Of a stretch of 60,491 bases of DNA, positions 58,307 through 60,491 are shown piece after piece. A program made the position numbers and the translations under genes. Each line of letters starts with the position of its first letter. Position 1 is the stretch's first letter. A model generated the notes under the pieces. The model made no database searches, had not been told where the DNA came from, and saw only the letters and a program-made list of their open reading frames with translations. The DNA comes from an uncultured Lachnospiraceae bacterium (GTDB taxonomy: Bacteria > Bacillota > Clostridia > Lachnospirales > Lachnospiraceae): NCBI GenBank assembly GCA_949051815.1, contig CARQVR010000013.1:1-60491 (forward strand). Reading direction: 5' to 3'.

Positions 58307-58437
58307 GGGCCAAACCGTGCTTGCACGGGTTTGGCGGGAAGGAGGAGGTCTGAGGGAGCGCCATCTTATGAGCAAAAAGAGCTGCGAAGCAGCGGAAAGC
58401 GCCGCAGGTGCGATTTTGCGAATGGCGCGTGCTGAGC
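58284..58437 (+). repeat. Structured intergenic repeat, copy after the thioesterase gene
   Basis: Left end CAGCTCAGCC (58284-58293) pairs through GCTCAGC (58286-58292) with GCTGAGC (58431-58437). CAGACC (58293-58298) pairs with GGTCTG (58347-58352). CCAAACC-GTGC (58310-58320) pairs with GCAC-G-GGTTTGG (58323-58334). Relative to the copy at 33301, both partners have changed in the first and third stems, keeping pairing. Confidence 0.8.
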
Positions 58438-58452
58438 GTGCGGGGGCGTTTT

Positions 58453-58500
58453 CGACTGAGGGCCAAAGCGTGCTTGCACGGGTTTGGCGGGAAGGAGGAG
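58453..58500 (+). repeat. 48-bp partial tandem duplication of the repeat
   Basis: This stretch repeats 58300-58347 with one mismatch (AAGC versus AACC), 153 bp downstream. It includes the hairpin of the third stem, now carrying a mismatch. It lies just before the ribosome site of the next gene. Confidence 0.9.
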
Positions 58501-58533
58501 GGGTTACTGGTTGTAAAAGAAACGGAGAAAAAT

Positions 58534-59373
58534 ATGATTCAATTAGGAGAAATACAGACATTAAAAATCATAAAGCAGGTAGAGTTCGGCGTTTATCTGT
58601 ATGATGGAGCCAATACGGAGGAGAGAGTCCTCCTGCCGAAAAAACAGGTGCCGGAAGGCGCAGCGTGCGGCGACGAAGTGGAGGTTTTTTTATACCGCGA
58701 CTCCAAGGACAGACTGATTGCGACCACAAACATGCCTAAGATCACCCTGCACGGGGTGGAGAGACTGCGGGTGGTGCAGGTGGGAAAGATCGGCGCGTTT
58801 CTTGACTGGGGGCTGGAGAAAGATCTGCTTCTGCCTTTTAAAGAGCAGACAAGAAGAGTGTCCGCCGGGGAGGAGTGCCTTGCCGCGCTCTATATTGATA
58901 AGTCCGACAGGCTCTGCGCTACCATGAATGTGTACCCTTATCTGAAAAATAACAGTAGTTACAAAAAGGACGACCGCGTCAGCGGCACCGTTTATGAGAT
59001 CAGCCCTAACTTTGGTGCGTTTGTGGCTGTGGACGATCAGTATTCCGGGCTGATTCCGAAAAGGGAGCTGTACGGGAATGTGGCGGTAGGAGATACCGTA
59101 AATGCCCGCGTTACAGCGGTGAAGGAGGACGGAAAGCTGGATTTGAGCATCCGCGAAAAGGCGTATCTGCAAATCGCGGGGGACGCGGAGAAAGTGATGC
59201 AGGCGATTGACCGTTCCGGCGGGGTGCTGCCTTTTAACGATAAGGCGTCGCCCGAAATCATCCGCCGGGAAATGCAGATGAGTAAAAGTGAATTTAAGCG
59301 GGCAGTCGGGAACCTGTTAAAAGCGGGTAAAATTACGATAACAGAGAAAGCGATAAAACGTAATGACGAGTAA
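58534..59373 (+). CDS. CvfB/YitL-like S1 RNA-binding protein
   Basis: S1-domain protein (279 aa from ATG 58534, MIQLGEIQTL) with an ACGGAGA ribosome site. It has three S1-like/OB regions (KQVEFGVYLYDG, VGKIGAFLDWGLEKDLLLPFKEQ, SPNFGAFVAVDDQYSGLIPKREL) and a C-terminal winged helix (FNDKASPEIIRREMQMSKSEFKRAVGNLLKAGKI). This is the CvfB/YitL arrangement. Family knowledge: CvfB affects virulence gene expression in Staphylococcus by binding RNA. An upstream in-frame ATG at 58408 lies in the repeat and is rejected. It overlaps the next gene by 11 bp. Confidence 0.92.
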   Translation: MIQLGEIQTLKIIKQVEFGVYLYDGANTEERVLLPKKQVPEGAACGDEVEVFLYRDSKDRLIATTNMPKITLHGVERLRVVQVGKIGAFLDWGLEKDLLLPFKEQTRRVSAGEECLAALYIDKSDRLCATMNVYPYLKNNSSYKKDDRVSGTVYEISPNFGAFVAVDDQYSGLIPKRELYGNVAVGDTVNARVTAVKEDGKLDLSIREKAYLQIAGDAEKVMQAIDRSGGVLPFNDKASPEIIRREMQMSKSEFKRAVGNLLKAGKITITEKAIKRNDE

Positions 59374-60491
59374 AAGAGCGAATTGGTTGTTTTTGACTAT
59401 CATACTGGTGCATTTCGGGGTGGTGGCGTTCCTGATTTTTGGCGGGGTGCCTCTGCCTGACAGTCTTGTGTTGAACTTTTTGCTGAGTCAGGGGATACTG
59501 GTCGTGCCGACCCTGATCTTTCTGCTTGCTTTTGAGCGAAGAGAATGGCGGGACATGACACAGATGCCAATGCCCGGCGGGGCGCAGATGCCAGGTATGT
59601 CCGTGCCCGGTGTGGCGTCTGTGTATGGCGGACCGCAGATGCCAGGTATGTCCGTGCCCGGTGTGGCGTCTGTGCCAGGCGGACCGTCGATCCCCGGAAT
59701 GCCGCGGCCCTTTGAGGCGGCCGGATTTCATAAGGTGAAGATTTCCACTCTTCTGATGATTACCCTGTGCACTTTTCTGATTATGCCGCTTGTCACAGTG
59801 CTTAATACGTTGACTATGTTTTTTACGGACAATGCGGTGGCGGCTCTGGAAGGGGATATCATAAGCACGCCTTTTCCGGCAATGCTTTTTATGATAGGAA
59901 TATTCGGGCCTTTTTGTGAGGAATTTGTCTTTCGGGGTGTGATATACAGAAGTTACAGAAGAAGCGGGGAATGGACGAATCGTATGCGCCGCAAAACGCT
60001 CCGCGATAAAGGCCTTTCGGCGGTTTTTCTGTCGTCTCTTCTTTTCGGCCTGATGCATATGAATTTTAATCAGGCCGTTTATGCCTTTGCAATCGGTGTT
60101 TTTCTGGTGCTGCTGGTGGAGGCGGCGGGGAGTTTGTGGGCTTCCGTTTTCTGTCATATGTTTTTTAATTCCTTTCAGGTTGTCATGATGTACGCGTCTG
60201 AGAGCATTTTAAACAATATATACGGGCAGGCTGTGAATGAGACGGCTGAACAGTTGACAACGCAGGACCTTCTGGCGGCGCTCTCCGTATATCTGGTGAT
60301 CGCGACGGTCACCACACCCATTGCCGCCTGTGTGATCGTGTGGATTGCGAAGAACGAGGGGCGGCAGGAGGCGTTCGGGGCTTTGTTCCGGCGGGGTGGC
60401 CGCGTGCCGCAGCCGAACGTATCACGGCCGGTACCAATGAACGTGCCATATCCGAATGCGCAGATGCCGCCGCAGCCGATGAACGTGCCGT
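59363..60491 (+). CDS. CPBP family intramembrane metalloprotease (3' end outside window)
   Basis: An open frame begins at ATG 59363 and runs off the window (376 codons visible). It has several membrane segments and the CPBP/Abi signature: E186-E-F-V-F-R191 (EExxxR), FGLMHMNFN (H232) and a later SVFCHMFFN (HxxxN). Near residues 74-108 there are two 17-residue repeats, QMPGMSVPGVASV(Y/P)GGP, and the C-terminal visible part is again Pro/Met/Gln-rich. Family knowledge: CPBP proteins include CAAX-type proteases and bacteriocin self-immunity factors. The start overlaps the CvfB-like gene, so it is coupled to it. Confidence 0.88.
   Translation, partial: MTSKRANWLFLTIILVHFGVVAFLIFGGVPLPDSLVLNFLLSQGILVVPTLIFLLAFERREWRDMTQMPMPGGAQMPGMSVPGVASVYGGPQMPGMSVPGVASVPGGPSIPGMPRPFEAAGFHKVKISTLLMITLCTFLIMPLVTVLNTLTMFFTDNAVAALEGDIISTPFPAMLFMIGIFGPFCEEFVFRGVIYRSYRRSGEWTNRMRRKTLRDKGLSAVFLSSLLFGLMHMNFNQAVYAFAIGVFLVLLVEAAGSLWASVFCHMFFNSFQVVMMYASESILNNIYGQAVNETAEQLTTQDLLAALSVYLVIATVTTPIAACVIVWIAKNEGRQEAFGALFRRGGRVPQPNVSRPVPMNVPYPNAQMPPQPMNVP
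59584..59685 (+). repeat. Two 51-bp tandem coding repeats in the CPBP gene
   Basis: Units 59584-59634 and 59635-59685 are nearly identical (TAT versus CCA codon difference). They encode a 17-residue Pro/Met/Gly-rich linker between membrane segments 2 and 3. Confidence 0.92.

Overview
The window reads as a chromosomal segment of an anaerobic, low-to-mid-GC Firmicute, most likely a gut Lachnospiraceae/Clostridia member. The reasons are the CIRCE-controlled hrcA-grpE-dnaK-dnaJ operon, a type III glutamine synthetase, the [FeFe]-hydrogenase maturases HydE/HydG/HydF, the IreB-RuvX-DUF1292 and RNase J-YlbF neighbourhoods, and large secreted proteins with Big_2-like or InlB-like repeats. Almost every gene lies on the + strand; the only minus-strand gene is a small HPr-like protein. 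No rRNA, CRISPR array or recognisable insertion sequence was found.

Layout. 1-5200: heat-shock operon with a perfect CIRCE operator and a terminator after dnaJ. 5.2-17.2 kb: surface/accessory block with a secreted subtilisin-like protease whose promoter spacer carries a G10 tract, a membrane-anchored stand-alone copy of that protease's propeptide-like domain, an Rpn/PD-(D/E)XK protein, and a 1870-residue secreted transglutaminase-like/thioredoxin-like protein. 17.3-21.1 kb: a YerB-like lipoprotein, an XpaC-like protein and TelA. 21.1-23.5 kb: prmA, a vanZ-like gene and rsmE. prmA-rsmE usually follows dnaJ directly, so about 16 kb appears to have been inserted or assembled between them. 23.8-28 kb: cysteine desulfurase-ThiI pair, HPr-like gene and mtaB. 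28-32.5 kb: a solute-binding lipoprotein next to a GGDEF-EAL enzyme. 32.5-38.3 kb: ireB, ruvX, DUF1292, RNase J, ylbF-like, a truncated mltG-like gene, and trmR-trhP for wobble-uridine modification. 38.4-41.4 kb: an MBOAT/SGNH acyl-transfer pair. 41.4-43.8 kb: glnN behind a leader terminator, then tRNA-Gln(CTG).

The most unusual part is 43.7-53.5 kb. Just after tRNA-Gln lies an AT-richer 1069-residue protein that joins an HD phosphohydrolase-like domain to an Hsp90-like (GHKL) ATPase. It is followed by a LytTR regulator, a one-membrane-segment GHKL kinase and two ABC exporters. A 21-bp near-copy of the tRNA-Gln T-arm, with its own promoter and terminator, lies at the far end. This bracketing looks like the scar of an integrated element, although no integrase is visible. 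An MNT/HEPN (MntA/HepT) toxin-antitoxin pair comes next and overlaps hydE by ATGA.

A dispersed intergenic repeat with terminal inverted repeats (CAGTTCAGCC...GGCTGAACTG) occurs after ruvX and after the acyl-ACP thioesterase gene, and in variant or partial form after rsmE, xpaC, hydG and dnaK. Comparing two copies shows paired base changes that keep stems intact, so the element is probably structured. The window ends inside a CPBP-family membrane protease gene.
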